Assembly: GCA_019930625.1 (NCBI GenBank)
Contig: CP082844.1
Coordinates: 6,572,001 to 6,636,000 of the forward strand
DNA: 64,000 nucleotides
Direction of reading: 5' to 3'
Source: Nocardia asteroides
GTDB taxonomy: Bacteria > Actinomycetota > Actinomycetes > Mycobacteriales > Mycobacteriaceae
The position numbers and the translations under genes are program-made. This document shows, piece after piece, positions 33,073 through 42,555 of this stretch (position 1 is the first letter of the stretch; every line of letters starts with the position of its first letter). A model generated the notes under the pieces. That model was not told the origin of the DNA and ran no database searches. It saw nothing but the letters and a program-made list of their open reading frames with translations.

Positions 33073-34714
33073 TTCAGTCGAGGCGGTGACGCGACGCGAC
33101 CCGTACGCGATGACCCACCGTGAAGTCTTGGAGGCGATGACCGGGCTGCTCGCGGCGTTGTTCACGGCGCTGCTCAGCACGACGATCGTCGCCACCGCGC
33201 TGCCCACCATCATCGGCGATCTACAGGGGTCGCAGACCGCCTACGCCTGGGTCATCACCGCGGCGCTGCTGGCGAACGCGGCCTCCACGCCGATCTGGGG
33301 CAAATTCGCCGACCTGTTCAACAAGAAGCTGCTTGTCCAATCCGCCATCGTCATTTTCGTGGTCGGCTCGGTCATCGCGGGCTTCGCAGGCGATGTCGCC
33401 CTGCTGCTGGTCGCGCGCGTCGTTCAGGGCGTCGGCATGGGCGGGTTGACCGCGCTCGCCGTCGCGATCATCGGCTCCATCGTCGCGCCGCGCGAACGCG
33501 GGCGATACTCCGGCTACATGGGCGCCGTCATGGCGGTTTCGATGTCCGGTGGGCCCATCCTCGGCGGCGTCATCGTCGACAGCCCGCTGGGCTGGCGCTG
33601 GTGTTTCTTCGTGTGCGTGCCGCTGGCGGTGATCGCACTGGCGCTCTTGCAGCGGACCCTGCGGCTGCCTACCGAGCGCAAGGACGGGGTGTCGATCGAC
33701 TGGCTCGGCGCCGCTGCGCTGACCGGCGGCGTGTCCGTGCTGCTCATCTGGGTGTCGTTCGCCGGAAAAGCCGGTTACTACGACTGGGTGTCGCGGGAGT
33801 CGGCGCTCTACGTGACCGCCGGCGTGCTGCTGCTGATCGCGACCGTGTGGGTCGAGTCCCGCGCCGAGTCGCCGATCATCCCCTTGCCGATCGTCACCGA
33901 ACGCACCACGGGCCTGGCGATCATCGCCTCGATCGCGGTCGGCGTCGGCATGTTCGGCGCGACCACCTTCCTAGGCCAGTACTTCCAGACCGCGCGCGGC
34001 TACTCCCCCACCGCCGCGGGCGTGCTGACCATCCCGCTCGTCGCGGGCATGCTGATCGCCTCGATCGGCTCCGGACAGCTGATCACCCGGCGCGGAAAGT
34101 GGAAGGCTTTCGTGGTCGCCGGAGCCGCGCTGCTGGTGGCCGGGTTCACGCTGCTCTCGACGATCGACCACGCGACGAGCCTGTGGCTGGTCGGCGGATA
34201 CATCACCGTCGTCGGACTCGGCGTCGGCATGATGATGCAGAACCTCGTCCTGGCCGTGCAGAACACGGTGAGCGTGCACGACATCGGCGCCGCGTCCAGC
34301 AGTGTCGCCTTCTTCCGCACTTTCGGTGGCGCGATCGGTGTCTCGGTGCTGGGTTCCGTGCTGGCCACCCGGGTCGGTGAACTGTCCGCGGAGGGATTCG
34401 GCAGGCTCGGTATCCGGACCGAGTCCTCCGGCGGCGGCAACCTGGATATCGGCGCACTTCCCGCGCCCATCGCGACCATCGTGCGCGCCTCCTACGGCGA
34501 CGCGACCGGGCGGATTTTCCTCATCGCCGCGGCCGCGACGGTGGTCGCGCTCATCGCGGCCGCGCTGCTGCCGAACCGCCCGCTGCGCCGCACCATCGAC
34601 ATCGATCCGGCAGTGGACCCGATGCAGTCCGACGCTCGCACCACCACTCGGCAGGCGGGTTCGGGGAGTCCCGCGCAGCAGGCTGACGCCGGACAACCGG
34701 CTCTGCTCAACTGA
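33065..34714 (+). CDS. MFS drug exporter, DHA2 (14-helix) type
   Basis: A 549-residue exporter with about 14 hydrophobic helices. Motifs include TTIVATALPTIIGDL in the first helix, GKFADLFNKK after helix 2 and RVVQGVGMGGLTALA. The last 40 residues are polar. It overlaps the MarR gene and so is probably induced when MarR is released. Its place next to the RedL-like operon suggests export of, or resistance to, that product, but general drug efflux is equally possible. Confidence 0.92.
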   Translation: MSSSVEAVTRRDPYAMTHREVLEAMTGLLAALFTALLSTTIVATALPTIIGDLQGSQTAYAWVITAALLANAASTPIWGKFADLFNKKLLVQSAIVIFVVGSVIAGFAGDVALLLVARVVQGVGMGGLTALAVAIIGSIVAPRERGRYSGYMGAVMAVSMSGGPILGGVIVDSPLGWRWCFFVCVPLAVIALALLQRTLRLPTERKDGVSIDWLGAAALTGGVSVLLIWVSFAGKAGYYDWVSRESALYVTAGVLLLIATVWVESRAESPIIPLPIVTERTTGLAIIASIAVGVGMFGATTFLGQYFQTARGYSPTAAGVLTIPLVAGMLIASIGSGQLITRRGKWKAFVVAGAALLVAGFTLLSTIDHATSLWLVGGYITVVGLGVGMMMQNLVLAVQNTVSVHDIGAASSSVAFFRTFGGAIGVSVLGSVLATRVGELSAEGFGRLGIRTESSGGGNLDIGALPAPIATIVRASYGDATGRIFLIAAAATVVALIAAALLPNRPLRRTIDIDPAVDPMQSDARTTTRQAGSGSPAQQADAGQPALLN

Positions 34715-34784
34715 GCCGCCGATCCACGGGCGGCCGGCGAAGCTCCGCGGCTCTGCGCCCGCCTGCTGCGCGCGCGACGGCGAA

Positions 34785-35135
34785 TCAGCGTGGCGGCCGC
34801 TCCACGGAGCGCAGGTCCACGGTCGTCGCGGAGGTGAGGGCAACGGCCAAGCAACGCAGTTCCCCCGGAATCAGCACCGATCGGATCGCCCCCTGGAAAC
34901 ACTCCAGCATCGCGCCGTCGCACCACCGCACGTCGTAGCGGTACCAGCACCGGCACGCGCCCCCGGCGCGCTGGATGTCGCGCTCGACCCGGACGGCCAG
35001 TTCGGTGAGCGCGGCGCGCACCTGGCTCGGCTCGCCGGTGCTCGCGATCTTCCACCACGGCCGGTTGAAATAGCCTGGTTCGGAGATCTCGACCAGGTAG
35101 AGCAATGGCATCCCCACGGCGTCGGAGGCGGTCAT
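34785..35135 (-). CDS. Conserved-looking protein of unknown function
   Basis: A 116-residue protein I do not recognise. It has codon usage like its neighbours and alternating hydrophobic segments (PLLYLVEIS; AMLECFQGAIRSVLIPGELRCLAVAL) suggesting a compact alpha/beta fold, with two Cys-Arg/Cys-Trp stretches in the middle (GGACRCWYRY). No signal peptide or transmembrane helix. It is leftward, converging with the MFS gene. Confidence 0.6.
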   Translation of the reverse strand: MTASDAVGMPLLYLVEISEPGYFNRPWWKIASTGEPSQVRAALTELAVRVERDIQRAGGACRCWYRYDVRWCDGAMLECFQGAIRSVLIPGELRCLAVALTSATTVDLRSVERPPR

Positions 35136-35204
35136 ACCGCTCAGACTGCCCCAAACCGGACTGGACGTATGGGTGAAACGCCGGGCTTCCGACCGTCGCC
35201 CGGG

Positions 35205-35615
35205 TCACGATTCGATGTAGTCCAACAGCCAGGTCGGACCGACCACCTCCGCCCCCAGCGCCGCGACGCGCTCGCGCAGTTCCCGGTCCGCCGTCACCAC
35301 CGTGATGGGACGGCTGCCGTCGTTCGCGCGCGCCGCGGCGACCGCGCCGACGATCGCGTCATCGCCCGAACCGTCCGCCCGCACCACGCGCAAGCCGGCG
35401 AGGTCCCGATCCGTCGCCCGGTCGACCGCGGCCTTCGCCGCCCCCTCGAGCACCACGATCACCTCGGTGGGATTCGTCATCCGCTCCGGCAGCATGGCCA
35501 CTTTCCCGAGTAAGCGACGAGCAGCGCCGGCCCGGTCGCGCCACCAACCGTCGGGCCGCGAACCGACGACATTGGCGGCATCCACGACGATCAGCCGAAC
35601 ACTGTCATCCGCCAC
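35205..35615 (-). CDS. NYN/PIN-like domain protein
   Basis: A 136-residue protein of the NYN (PIN-like nuclease) type. It begins with the strand RLIVVDAANVVGSRPDGWW containing the first acidic residue. It continues with EVIVVLEG, a DDAIVGAV segment with paired Asp, and TVVTADRELRERV, giving the expected set of acidic residues of a metal-dependent RNase fold. I chose the GTG preceded by GGGGAG nine bases upstream; a GTG 13 codons earlier has no such site. The RNA target is unknown. Confidence 0.75.
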   Translation of the reverse strand: MADDSVRLIVVDAANVVGSRPDGWWRDRAGAARRLLGKVAMLPERMTNPTEVIVVLEGAAKAAVDRATDRDLAGLRVVRADGSGDDAIVGAVAAARANDGSRPITVVTADRELRERVAALGAEVVGPTWLLDYIES

Positions 35616-35678
35616 TTGCTCAGTCTCCCCTACCCCGCGGTGGTACACCGCCACCTGCGAAGGGCGGCGTTCGGTGGG

Positions 35679-37334
35679 TCACCGTACCGGCAAGGGACTA
35701 GGGATCGCGGGCTCGGCCGCCCGCACTGCGGCGAGCGCGTTCACCCTGCCGTACCCGTACTTGTCGCTGTGCCCGTCGGCGTCGTAGCCGCCGCCCTGCG
35801 GATCGATCTTGTCGCAACTGCCCTTCAACAGGTCTTTCACCTCGGTCCACGTCAGATCCGGATTCACCGACAGCATCAGGGCCACCACCCCGGCGGCGCC
35901 CGGGCAAGCGCTGGAGGTGCCGCCGAAGTCGTTGGTGTAGTCGCCCGCCGCATCCCCCGACGCCGCCGTGCCGGGGTTGTAGCCGCGGGCGCCGTGCCGG
36001 TCCACCGTCCAGATTCCCGGCGTGCGGGGGTCGGGATGTCCGAAGGGCCGGTGCCCGAAGTCGCTGCTGGGGAACGCGCACCACACCGCTTTACCGAAAT
36101 CGCTGTACACACTGCGTTTGCCGGTGTCGTTGCACGCCGCGACCGCGATCACTTTCGCGAAACCGGCATAGCCGTCGTTGTCGACGGATTCGTTGCCGTT
36201 GCCCGCTGCGAACAACACCACACAACCCTTGCCCGCACGTCCGGCGCCGACGGCGTGTTCGATCGCCAACCTGGTGCTCGCCGGTAGCGGCACCACCCGG
36301 TTGTGCACCGGATCGTTCGGCTCGAACCATTTCCCGTCGGCCGGCCCCCAGCTGCACGAGATGACGTCGGCGCCGTGATCGGCGGCCCACACGAAGGCGT
36401 CCGCCTCGGCCTGCGATCCGAGTCCGGAGGCGAGCCGGATGGGCATCAGCGCGGCCTGCGGCGCCACGCCCGACGCTGCGCCCGTGCCGTTGGCGCAGGC
36501 CACACCCGCGCATGCGGTGCCGTGGTTGTCACCGTTGTCGGGACCGGTGCCGAAGGTGTCCTTGGGACGCGGATCGCTGGTCTTCGACGTCACGTCCCGC
36601 GGTGCGACCACCTTACCGGCGCCCGCGAATTCGGGATGGTCGATATCGACACCGTCATCGATGACGGCGATCGTCACCCCGGCCCCACGGGTGTGGGCAT
36701 GAGCGGCTTCCACTGCCGCGTGCGCGTCGATCGTGACACCGTCGATGGTGGTCTTCTTCAAATGCCATTGCTGAGGAGAGATCGCCTTCCTTGAACGGCG
36801 CCGGATCAACTCCGGGTGGCAATTCTCCACATCGTCGCGATCGAGCAGCGCGTTGGCGATATCGAAGACCCGCTGGCCGGTGCCCTCCGGCGCTGCCGTG
36901 AAGTAGGCGTTCCTCGCATACGAAACCCTCTGCTTCACAGTAAGATCCGCTGCGTCCAGCACGGCGAGACAATGCTCGTGCGCTACGCCGTCGACGAACT
37001 TCACGAAGATGTTCTCGGTGTAGAGCACCGGTTCCTCGGTGCCGGGGTCGACCAGGACGTGCCCGGCGAACCGCACCTCCGGCGCGGCTTCGAGCACCGG
37101 CTTGCGTTCTTCCACCGACCTCGACCCCGCGGGCAGCCGATATACCTCCACCCCGGCCTCCGGGTAGGCCTGCACCAGCGTCGCGTCATCGAGTTCGCCA
37201 CTGAGCGGTGTGGGCACCGACCCCGATTTCCGCCGGATCCCGCGACCGCTGTGCGTGCGCACCACGATCAGATCGGGGCTCTGCTCGAGTTCGAAACCGG
37301 GATCTTCTCTCGTACCGAAATTCGCTGTGGGCAC
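35679..37334 (-). CDS. Subtilase (S8) family serine protease without signal peptide
   Basis: About 551 residues. The S8 catalytic set is complete: Asp in VIDDGVDIDHPE (near 226), His in NHGTACAGV (near 271), oxyanion Asn in FAAGNGNES (near 379) and Ser in GGTSSACPG (near 474). About 200 residues precede the protease domain; they contain repeated beta-like segments and may act as propeptide or binding domain. No signal peptide is visible at either candidate start. I prefer the GTG at 37334 because AAGGAG lies six bases upstream; an ATG at 37352 is six codons longer and lacks one. Cytoplasmic action or non-classical export are both possible. Confidence 0.9.
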   Translation of the reverse strand: MPTANFGTREDPGFELEQSPDLIVVRTHSGRGIRRKSGSVPTPLSGELDDATLVQAYPEAGVEVYRLPAGSRSVEERKPVLEAAPEVRFAGHVLVDPGTEEPVLYTENIFVKFVDGVAHEHCLAVLDAADLTVKQRVSYARNAYFTAAPEGTGQRVFDIANALLDRDDVENCHPELIRRRSRKAISPQQWHLKKTTIDGVTIDAHAAVEAAHAHTRGAGVTIAVIDDGVDIDHPEFAGAGKVVAPRDVTSKTSDPRPKDTFGTGPDNGDNHGTACAGVACANGTGAASGVAPQAALMPIRLASGLGSQAEADAFVWAADHGADVISCSWGPADGKWFEPNDPVHNRVVPLPASTRLAIEHAVGAGRAGKGCVVLFAAGNGNESVDNDGYAGFAKVIAVAACNDTGKRSVYSDFGKAVWCAFPSSDFGHRPFGHPDPRTPGIWTVDRHGARGYNPGTAASGDAAGDYTNDFGGTSSACPGAAGVVALMLSVNPDLTWTEVKDLLKGSCDKIDPQGGGYDADGHSDKYGYGRVNALAAVRAAEPAIPSPLPVR

Positions 37335-37604
37335 CGTGATCTCCTTCGCCATGGGGACCGAGCACCTGTGAACCTAGCTCCGGCCACCACGAAAATACCG
37401 AGTAGCGCGGTACTCGCCTTTCGGCAGGTTCGGACTCGGCACACTCGCTCGGCCGTCACGCCGCTTGCACCCGGCGACCGGACCTCGGTCGGGGACACCC
37501 GCCCACGGCGCGAGCAGCCGACGGGGATTCTCGCCGCGGATCCGTATTCTCCACGCGAATCCACGGCGAGAGCCGGCCTGCGCGCGGACGAGCCGCGCAA
37601 TCGG

Positions 37605-38546
37605 TCAGCGGAAGGCCCGCCGGTACGCCTGAGGCGTCACACCCACGGTCTTGCGAAAGACCTTCCGGAAGGCGGCCACCGAAGAGAAACCCGTCTGGCC
37701 GGTGATGCATTCCATCGTGAGGATGGTCGTCTCGAGCAATACCTGGGCCTTTCGCACCCGGGCGGTCTGGAGCCACTCGTTCGGCGTCATCCGGACCTGC
37801 TCGTGGAAGCGCCGGATCAGCGTGCGCTTGCTGACTCCGGCTCGCTCCGCGAGATCGAGCACGGTGATCTTCTCACCGAGCATCGTCTCCGCCCACTCCA
37901 ATGTGGGATTGATCGACTTGCTGTCCGCCTCCGAACGCGGACGTTCCGCGATGAACTGCGCTTGCCCCCCGTCGCGTGTCAGTGGCATCACCGAGAGCCG
38001 GGCGGTATCCGCCGCGACAGCGGTGCCGTAATCCTGCCGAACCATATGGAGGCACAGATCCAGTCCCGCCGCGGCGCCGGCCGAGGTCAGGATGCTCCCG
38101 TTGTCCACGTACAGCACCGTGGGGTCCACGCGGACCCGCGGATAGCTCCTCGACAATTCGGTAGCGGCCATCCAATGCGTCGTTGCCCGCCTGCCATCGA
38201 GCAGGCCGACCGAGGCGAGCGTGAACGCACCCAAGCAGATCGATGCGACCCTCGCGCCGCGCTCATGGGCACGCATCAATGCCCTTCTCAATCGCTCCGA
38301 TGGCTGCGCCCGGTAACTCATCGCTCCTGGGACGACGACGGTTCCGGCCTCCTCCTCGAGGAATTCGATGTCACCGAGGCATGAGATCCCGAAGAACTTC
38401 GACGGAACGTCGGAGCGCACCCCGCATACCTCGACTCGGTATGCGGGCTCGCCATCCTCCTGTCGGGCACGGCCGAAGATTTCGATGGGCACCGAGAGAT
38501 CGAACGGAATCACATCATCGACGGCCAGAACAGCCAATGACCTCAT
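37605..38546 (-). CDS. AraC-family regulator with DJ-1/PfpI domain (GlxA type)
   Basis: A 313-residue GlxA-type regulator. The N-terminal DJ-1/PfpI-like domain (about 1-190) contains the nucleophile-elbow-like SICLGAFTLA and RRATTHWMA. The C-terminal AraC helix-turn-helix pair (about 215-313) contains LAERAGVSKRTLIRRFHEQV and ITGQTGFSSVAAFRKVFRKTVGV split around the second motif. It is the last gene of the isonitrile-halogenase operon, starting about 10 bp after the halogenase stop, so it is the likely pathway-specific regulator. Confidence 0.92.
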   Translation of the reverse strand: MRSLAVLAVDDVIPFDLSVPIEIFGRARQEDGEPAYRVEVCGVRSDVPSKFFGISCLGDIEFLEEEAGTVVVPGAMSYRAQPSERLRRALMRAHERGARVASICLGAFTLASVGLLDGRRATTHWMAATELSRSYPRVRVDPTVLYVDNGSILTSAGAAAGLDLCLHMVRQDYGTAVAADTARLSVMPLTRDGGQAQFIAERPRSEADSKSINPTLEWAETMLGEKITVLDLAERAGVSKRTLIRRFHEQVRMTPNEWLQTARVRKAQVLLETTILTMECITGQTGFSSVAAFRKVFRKTVGVTPQAYRRAFR

Positions 38547-38555
38547 GTCCTCGAC

Positions 38556-40352
38556 CTAAACGACTTGCTGGTCCGCTTCCGGCCCGGCAATCACCAACCC
38601 CGCTCGGATCAAGCGCTTCAAGGCCCGCCCCTGCAACACCGTCAACTGTGGCGCCAGCTCCGACCACCGGGCGGGGCCTCGGGTCAGCGTTTCCCATAGT
38701 TCCTTGCCGCCGTCCCGTTCCAGGCACCGCACCTCGATCTCGGGGTCCGCCGCGGAATAGATCCGGTGGCACGGCACGGTGTCGGCCAGTGGCGAAGGCG
38801 CGGCGTCACCGTTGGCGAGGAGGTCTCGCCAGTACGCGGCCAGCCCGTCACGCGCCTCCTGGGGGATCTCGAACGGCGGCGACATGCCTTTGAAGCCCGG
38901 TATGTCGGCTCCCATGCCCGAGCGGATCCGTGCGTCTTCCGACAGCGCCACGATGTCGCCCTGCGCCAGTTCGACCGCGTCCGCGGCGGTGAAAGCCCGC
39001 AGATAAGGTCCTTCGGTGGCGAGGTCACGCGGGTCACGGGTCCCCTTCGTCATGATGTTCAGCAGGTCGGGCACCAGCGCGGTGTTCAGCAGCGCCTGGA
39101 ACGTCCCTTCGGTGGCGTTGTCGACCTCCACTCGCCGCCCTTGCGCGCTCCAGTACGGGCTGTCGGGATGCGAACGCGAGATCTCGTGGTACCACTGGTC
39201 GATGCTCAGCGCCCATGTCTCCGCCATCCCGCGCCACTCGACGTCGTAATCACGCCAGAGGTCTTGCTTGGCTTGCTCGTCCAACTCCTTGTCGAACGTC
39301 TTCCGCAGGACCAATGCGGCCGCCCAGGCTTGGGTGACGGCGAAGGACATCCCGGAAGAGAACAGGGGGTCGACGAAGTACGACGCGTCCCCGACCGCCA
39401 TCCAGCGATCCGAGTACGAGCCGAAGCACTCGCTGATCCGGGAATAGTTGGTCGCCGTCAGCATCTCGGGACGAATCGGTTCGGCGTCCGCGACCAGGTC
39501 CTGCAGTACCGGGATCGACTTGATGGTCTTCAGGAAGATGTCCGGGTCACGCAGATCCACGCGGGCGATCGATTCCGGATTGGTGACGATACCGATCGAC
39601 CACACGGTTTCCCGAGTGCCATCGACCAGACGAGGCGTCGGGATGTACCACACCCACCCGTGCTCGAAGGCCACCGCGTAGATCGGCGACAGATCCTCCG
39701 CCCGGAAGACGTTCCAGTCACCCGCAGCCCGTTGCGCCGGCACGCAGTTGCGGTAATGCGACCAGACGGCCACATTGCGGTACTCCGAAAGCCATTGCTT
39801 GTCCCGCTGCGAACCGCGGGCGGCCACCTGATTCGCCCGGCCGGACGCGTCGACGAAATACCCGGCCCTGACCTCGGTGCCGTCTTCCAGGACGACCGTG
39901 GCGTCCTTCGCACCGGGGAGGAACCGCACGATCCGCACTCCCTGGAAGACGTGCGCACCACAGGATTCGGCGTGATCGAGCAGAACGGTGTCGAATTCGG
40001 CGCGATTGACGTGAACCGACCATCGGTACACGCCGTCGACCAGGTAGTCCGAGTGCTCGAAGAAGCCCACGAACGGCCGCTGGGTGTCCCACTGGTAGAT
40101 ACCGCCGAACTTCTGGATCCAGCACTCGCTCGCGAGCACCTTCTCGAGAGCGCCGCTGGCTTGCAGGACGGGAACCAGTGGATGCGCTCCCGATTCCCCG
40201 ATGTGCTCGCGGGGGAACACCTCGCGGTCGAAAATCGCCACGCGCAGGTCTGTTTCGCGGCACAACATCGCGGCGAGAGTGGACCCCGCGGGACCACCGC
40301 CCATGATGACGACGTCGTACTCGGTTGCTGGTCTGGAAACTTGTGGAGCCAT
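38556..40352 (-). CDS. Flavin-dependent halogenase
   Basis: A 598-residue FAD enzyme. The N-terminal dinucleotide site is GGGPAGS (18-24). The halogenase signature WxWxIP is present as GWVWYIP (232-238), and a Lys in IQKFGGIYQW (Lys81) sits where carrier-type halogenases have their catalytic lysine. GDASYFVDPLFSSG (321-334) is the second FAD motif. The last ~100 residues form an extra region resembling a small winged helix. It should halogenate an electron-rich aromatic using FADH2 and halide; free versus carrier-bound substrate is open. It follows the dioxygenase gene by 27 bp behind AGAGGA, in one operon. A plain FAD monooxygenase is the alternative. Confidence 0.85.
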   Translation of the reverse strand: MAPQVSRPATEYDVVIMGGGPAGSTLAAMLCRETDLRVAIFDREVFPREHIGESGAHPLVPVLQASGALEKVLASECWIQKFGGIYQWDTQRPFVGFFEHSDYLVDGVYRWSVHVNRAEFDTVLLDHAESCGAHVFQGVRIVRFLPGAKDATVVLEDGTEVRAGYFVDASGRANQVAARGSQRDKQWLSEYRNVAVWSHYRNCVPAQRAAGDWNVFRAEDLSPIYAVAFEHGWVWYIPTPRLVDGTRETVWSIGIVTNPESIARVDLRDPDIFLKTIKSIPVLQDLVADAEPIRPEMLTATNYSRISECFGSYSDRWMAVGDASYFVDPLFSSGMSFAVTQAWAAALVLRKTFDKELDEQAKQDLWRDYDVEWRGMAETWALSIDQWYHEISRSHPDSPYWSAQGRRVEVDNATEGTFQALLNTALVPDLLNIMTKGTRDPRDLATEGPYLRAFTAADAVELAQGDIVALSEDARIRSGMGADIPGFKGMSPPFEIPQEARDGLAAYWRDLLANGDAAPSPLADTVPCHRIYSAADPEIEVRCLERDGGKELWETLTRGPARWSELAPQLTVLQGRALKRLIRAGLVIAGPEADQQVV

Positions 40353-40379
40353 TGACGTTCCTCTCCGATGGCTGATTGC

Positions 40380-41183
40380 TCAGATGATTTGAATGCGCTG
40401 AAGATGCCGCGAGACCGATCCGGTGAACGCATTCCTGCCGTGCAGCAGAGCGTGGTTCTCGACCACGACGATGTCGCCGGTCCGCCACTGGTGGGCATAG
40501 CAGTAGCGCGCGTCGTGCAGCCGCTCGCGCAGGTCCTCCATGACGCGCACCCCGTCCTCGGCCGAGATTCCCTCGACGGTCAAGAACAGCGGATTGGCGT
40601 AGCGCGCCGGATCCAGCGGCTCGGCGTATCGGATCGTCGTCTCGCCCGTGACGGGATGCGTTCCGAGCAGCGGCCATTCGGCCGAGCCACCGTAGTGCGC
40701 AAGTTTGTCGGTCCGGTATGTGATCGTGGTGCGAGCCCAGAGCTCCTTCAGATCTTCCGGCGCCTCCCGGTAGACCTGAACGCTGTCACAGAACACGGTC
40801 TCGCCGCCGGCGCCCTCTCCTCGCACGCACTGGAAGAGGAAGAACCGCGGTACGTGCTCGGCGAACGCCCCGTCCCAGTGGAACGGGACATCGTCCCGGT
40901 CGAAAAGGTAGTTGTCGGGAGTGTCCCGGACCACCAGATCGAGAATCGACCCGAAGTTCCACTGAAGGATCTCGCCGGCCGCGCGGCAGTAGTTCTCCAG
41001 TTCCGGTTTGCCGAGCAGGCCGAATCCGCGCAGCACGACCACTTTCTCGCTGAGCGTCGTTGCGAGCAGCTCCTCGATCGGCACGTCGGCGAGGGTCTGC
41101 CCCTCCGTCGCGGACGCCACGAGACGGCCGAACGGCCGAAGCCGCTGCCCTCCCAGCAGCAATTCGCTCGAACTTTTCATCAT
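40380..41183 (-). CDS. Fe(II)/2-oxoglutarate dioxygenase, PvcB/IsnB-like
   Basis: A 267-residue TauD-type dioxygenase. The iron triad is visible as HWD (His102, Asp104) and a distal His in LLHGRNAF (His248), with a 2-oxoglutarate-binding Arg in SRHLQR (259). Next to an isonitrile synthase, this family converts the isonitrile amino acid to a vinyl isonitrile by oxidative decarboxylation (PvcB/IsnB type). I start at the first ATG of an ATGATG pair, behind GGAAGG; upstream frame overlaps the synthase gene. It begins 25 bp after the synthase stop. Confidence 0.88.
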   Translation of the reverse strand: MMKSSSELLLGGQRLRPFGRLVASATEGQTLADVPIEELLATTLSEKVVVLRGFGLLGKPELENYCRAAGEILQWNFGSILDLVVRDTPDNYLFDRDDVPFHWDGAFAEHVPRFFLFQCVRGEGAGGETVFCDSVQVYREAPEDLKELWARTTITYRTDKLAHYGGSAEWPLLGTHPVTGETTIRYAEPLDPARYANPLFLTVEGISAEDGVRVMEDLRERLHDARYCYAHQWRTGDIVVVENHALLHGRNAFTGSVSRHLQRIQII

Positions 41184-41208
41184 GACCTTATGACCTTCCT
41201 TACACTCG

Positions 41209-42234
41209 CTAGGAATCGGTTTGCGGCGTCCTGCCGAGGACGAAGTGACTGGGGCGACTGTTGCGCCATACCAAGCGAGCGCCCAATTCCTCGGCATGCA
41301 TCCGCTTGACCAGCGTCTGGCTGGTTCCGTCGTCGAGCACCACGCCGTGCCACGGCGTCAGCCAGCTGTCCTGGGTCCGCAGGAGATGGAAACCGATCTT
41401 CTCGGAATGATTCGCCTGCGGATGAATCGACAGTCGCACCGCCTCGGTGAAGATCTCCGCCATCAGGCGGCTCCACGCTTGGCTGCGCTGCACCACTTCG
41501 TACGCCGTCTCCTTCGACCGGTTCCGCCGTTGGGTGGCGGACAGGTCGGGCAGCAGCACGGCATTGTCCTCGACCATGAAACGGTGGATTCCGTTGAACA
41601 TTCGCCGTGCGGCAGGATCGGTGCGCACCGCTGCGCGTAGTGCGCCGATGCCGTCCGAGTACTCCGCCAGCAGACGCCGCCTGCGTTCGTCCCAGGTCAT
41701 CTCGGGCATCGCGTCCCGCAATCCGTACAGGCCGATGGAGCCGCCGCCGGTCGACCGGATCATCCGGCGAAGCTCCGTACCGTAGTGATCGACGTGCACG
41801 TCCGGGATTCCGAGCGTGTCGCTGAAGACATGGCCGTCGGAACAGATGGTCACGATCGCGCCCGGCCGGTAGACCGACGAGATCTGGTCACAGAATCCCT
41901 GCAGCGACTCGATCGCCAGTGCCTCGGCCATGTCGGGCAGACGACCGAGCGTCTTGCGGCGGTTACGCGACTTCGCCGGGAACGCCGGAATGACGAAATG
42001 GACCGGCGTACCTGCCTCGATGTACCGGATCACCTTGGGCAGGTGCGGTGCGAAACACTCCGCGCACGGAGCCAGCTCACACACCGACTTCGGCTCGGCG
42101 CTTCGCCGGCGCGCGAAGACCATGCGAAGTATCTCGGTGGCAACCGATTCCGCGTCATGGTCGTGTCTGGAGTAGGACTGTTGTCGCCCGAGCTCGTGGA
42201 GACGCTCGGACCCGTTGTCGACAGTCGTATTCAT
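41209..42234 (-). CDS. Isonitrile (isocyanide) synthase, PvcA/IsnA/DIT1 family
   Basis: A 341-residue member of the PvcA/DIT1 family, which converts an aromatic amino acid (Tyr or Trp) to its isonitrile using ribulose 5-phosphate. Signatures are VIPAFPAKS (81-89), LGRLPDMAE (96-104), the SDGHVFSD motif (132-139) and a Trp-rich C-terminal segment (SWLTPWHGVV). The length matches the family. The start ATG has GGAAGG upstream; longer frames begin in non-conserved sequence. It heads the operon with the PvcB-like dioxygenase, halogenase and AraC regulator. Tyr versus Trp preference cannot be read from the sequence. Confidence 0.92.
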   Translation of the reverse strand: MNTTVDNGSERLHELGRQQSYSRHDHDAESVATEILRMVFARRRSAEPKSVCELAPCAECFAPHLPKVIRYIEAGTPVHFVIPAFPAKSRNRRKTLGRLPDMAEALAIESLQGFCDQISSVYRPGAIVTICSDGHVFSDTLGIPDVHVDHYGTELRRMIRSTGGGSIGLYGLRDAMPEMTWDERRRRLLAEYSDGIGALRAAVRTDPAARRMFNGIHRFMVEDNAVLLPDLSATQRRNRSKETAYEVVQRSQAWSRLMAEIFTEAVRLSIHPQANHSEKIGFHLLRTQDSWLTPWHGVVLDDGTSQTLVKRMHAEELGARLVWRNSRPSHFVLGRTPQTDS

Positions 42235-42555
42235 TACTACCTTCCGAACATACGACACAGCGAGCGCACACAACCGGACCGCACGGCGCATTTCCGCGAT
42301 TCACGCGGACCGGACCGTCGGTGAATTGTCTGCGATCAGAATGCCTGAGCGGGATTCGAAATCAGGAAGGAGAATCCGTTCGAAACCCCGTATATGCGAA
42401 CCCTAAAAGTTCATAACCAGATGCGATTCACGTAATTCATTTGATCGAGCACCCCCCATATTCAGAACTCGTTCCCTGACTCAGAACACATCCCAGGATA
42501 CCGCCGAGGCGGCGGCGAGGCAACCGAATTGTTCCCATCGTCGATAAAACGTGAA
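42235..42555. other. AT-richer promoter region of the isonitrile operon
   Basis: About 320 bp between the isonitrile synthase start and the terminator of the next operon. The part near 42340-42470 is noticeably AT-richer than the genes around it and is the likely promoter zone of the leftward operon. No open frame with a ribosome binding site is seen. Confidence 0.5.

Noticed and set aside
38556..40352. Interpretation of the FAD enzyme as a geranylgeranyl reductase or squalene epoxidase type
   Set aside because: The WxWxIP motif and Lys81 context point to a halogenase; hydroxylase remains a residual possibility and is noted in the entry.
42461..42480. AGAACTCGTTCC-like sequence near the isonitrile promoter considered as a second KstR box
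   Set aside because: Both outer T and A positions of TnnAACnnGTTnnA are mismatched.
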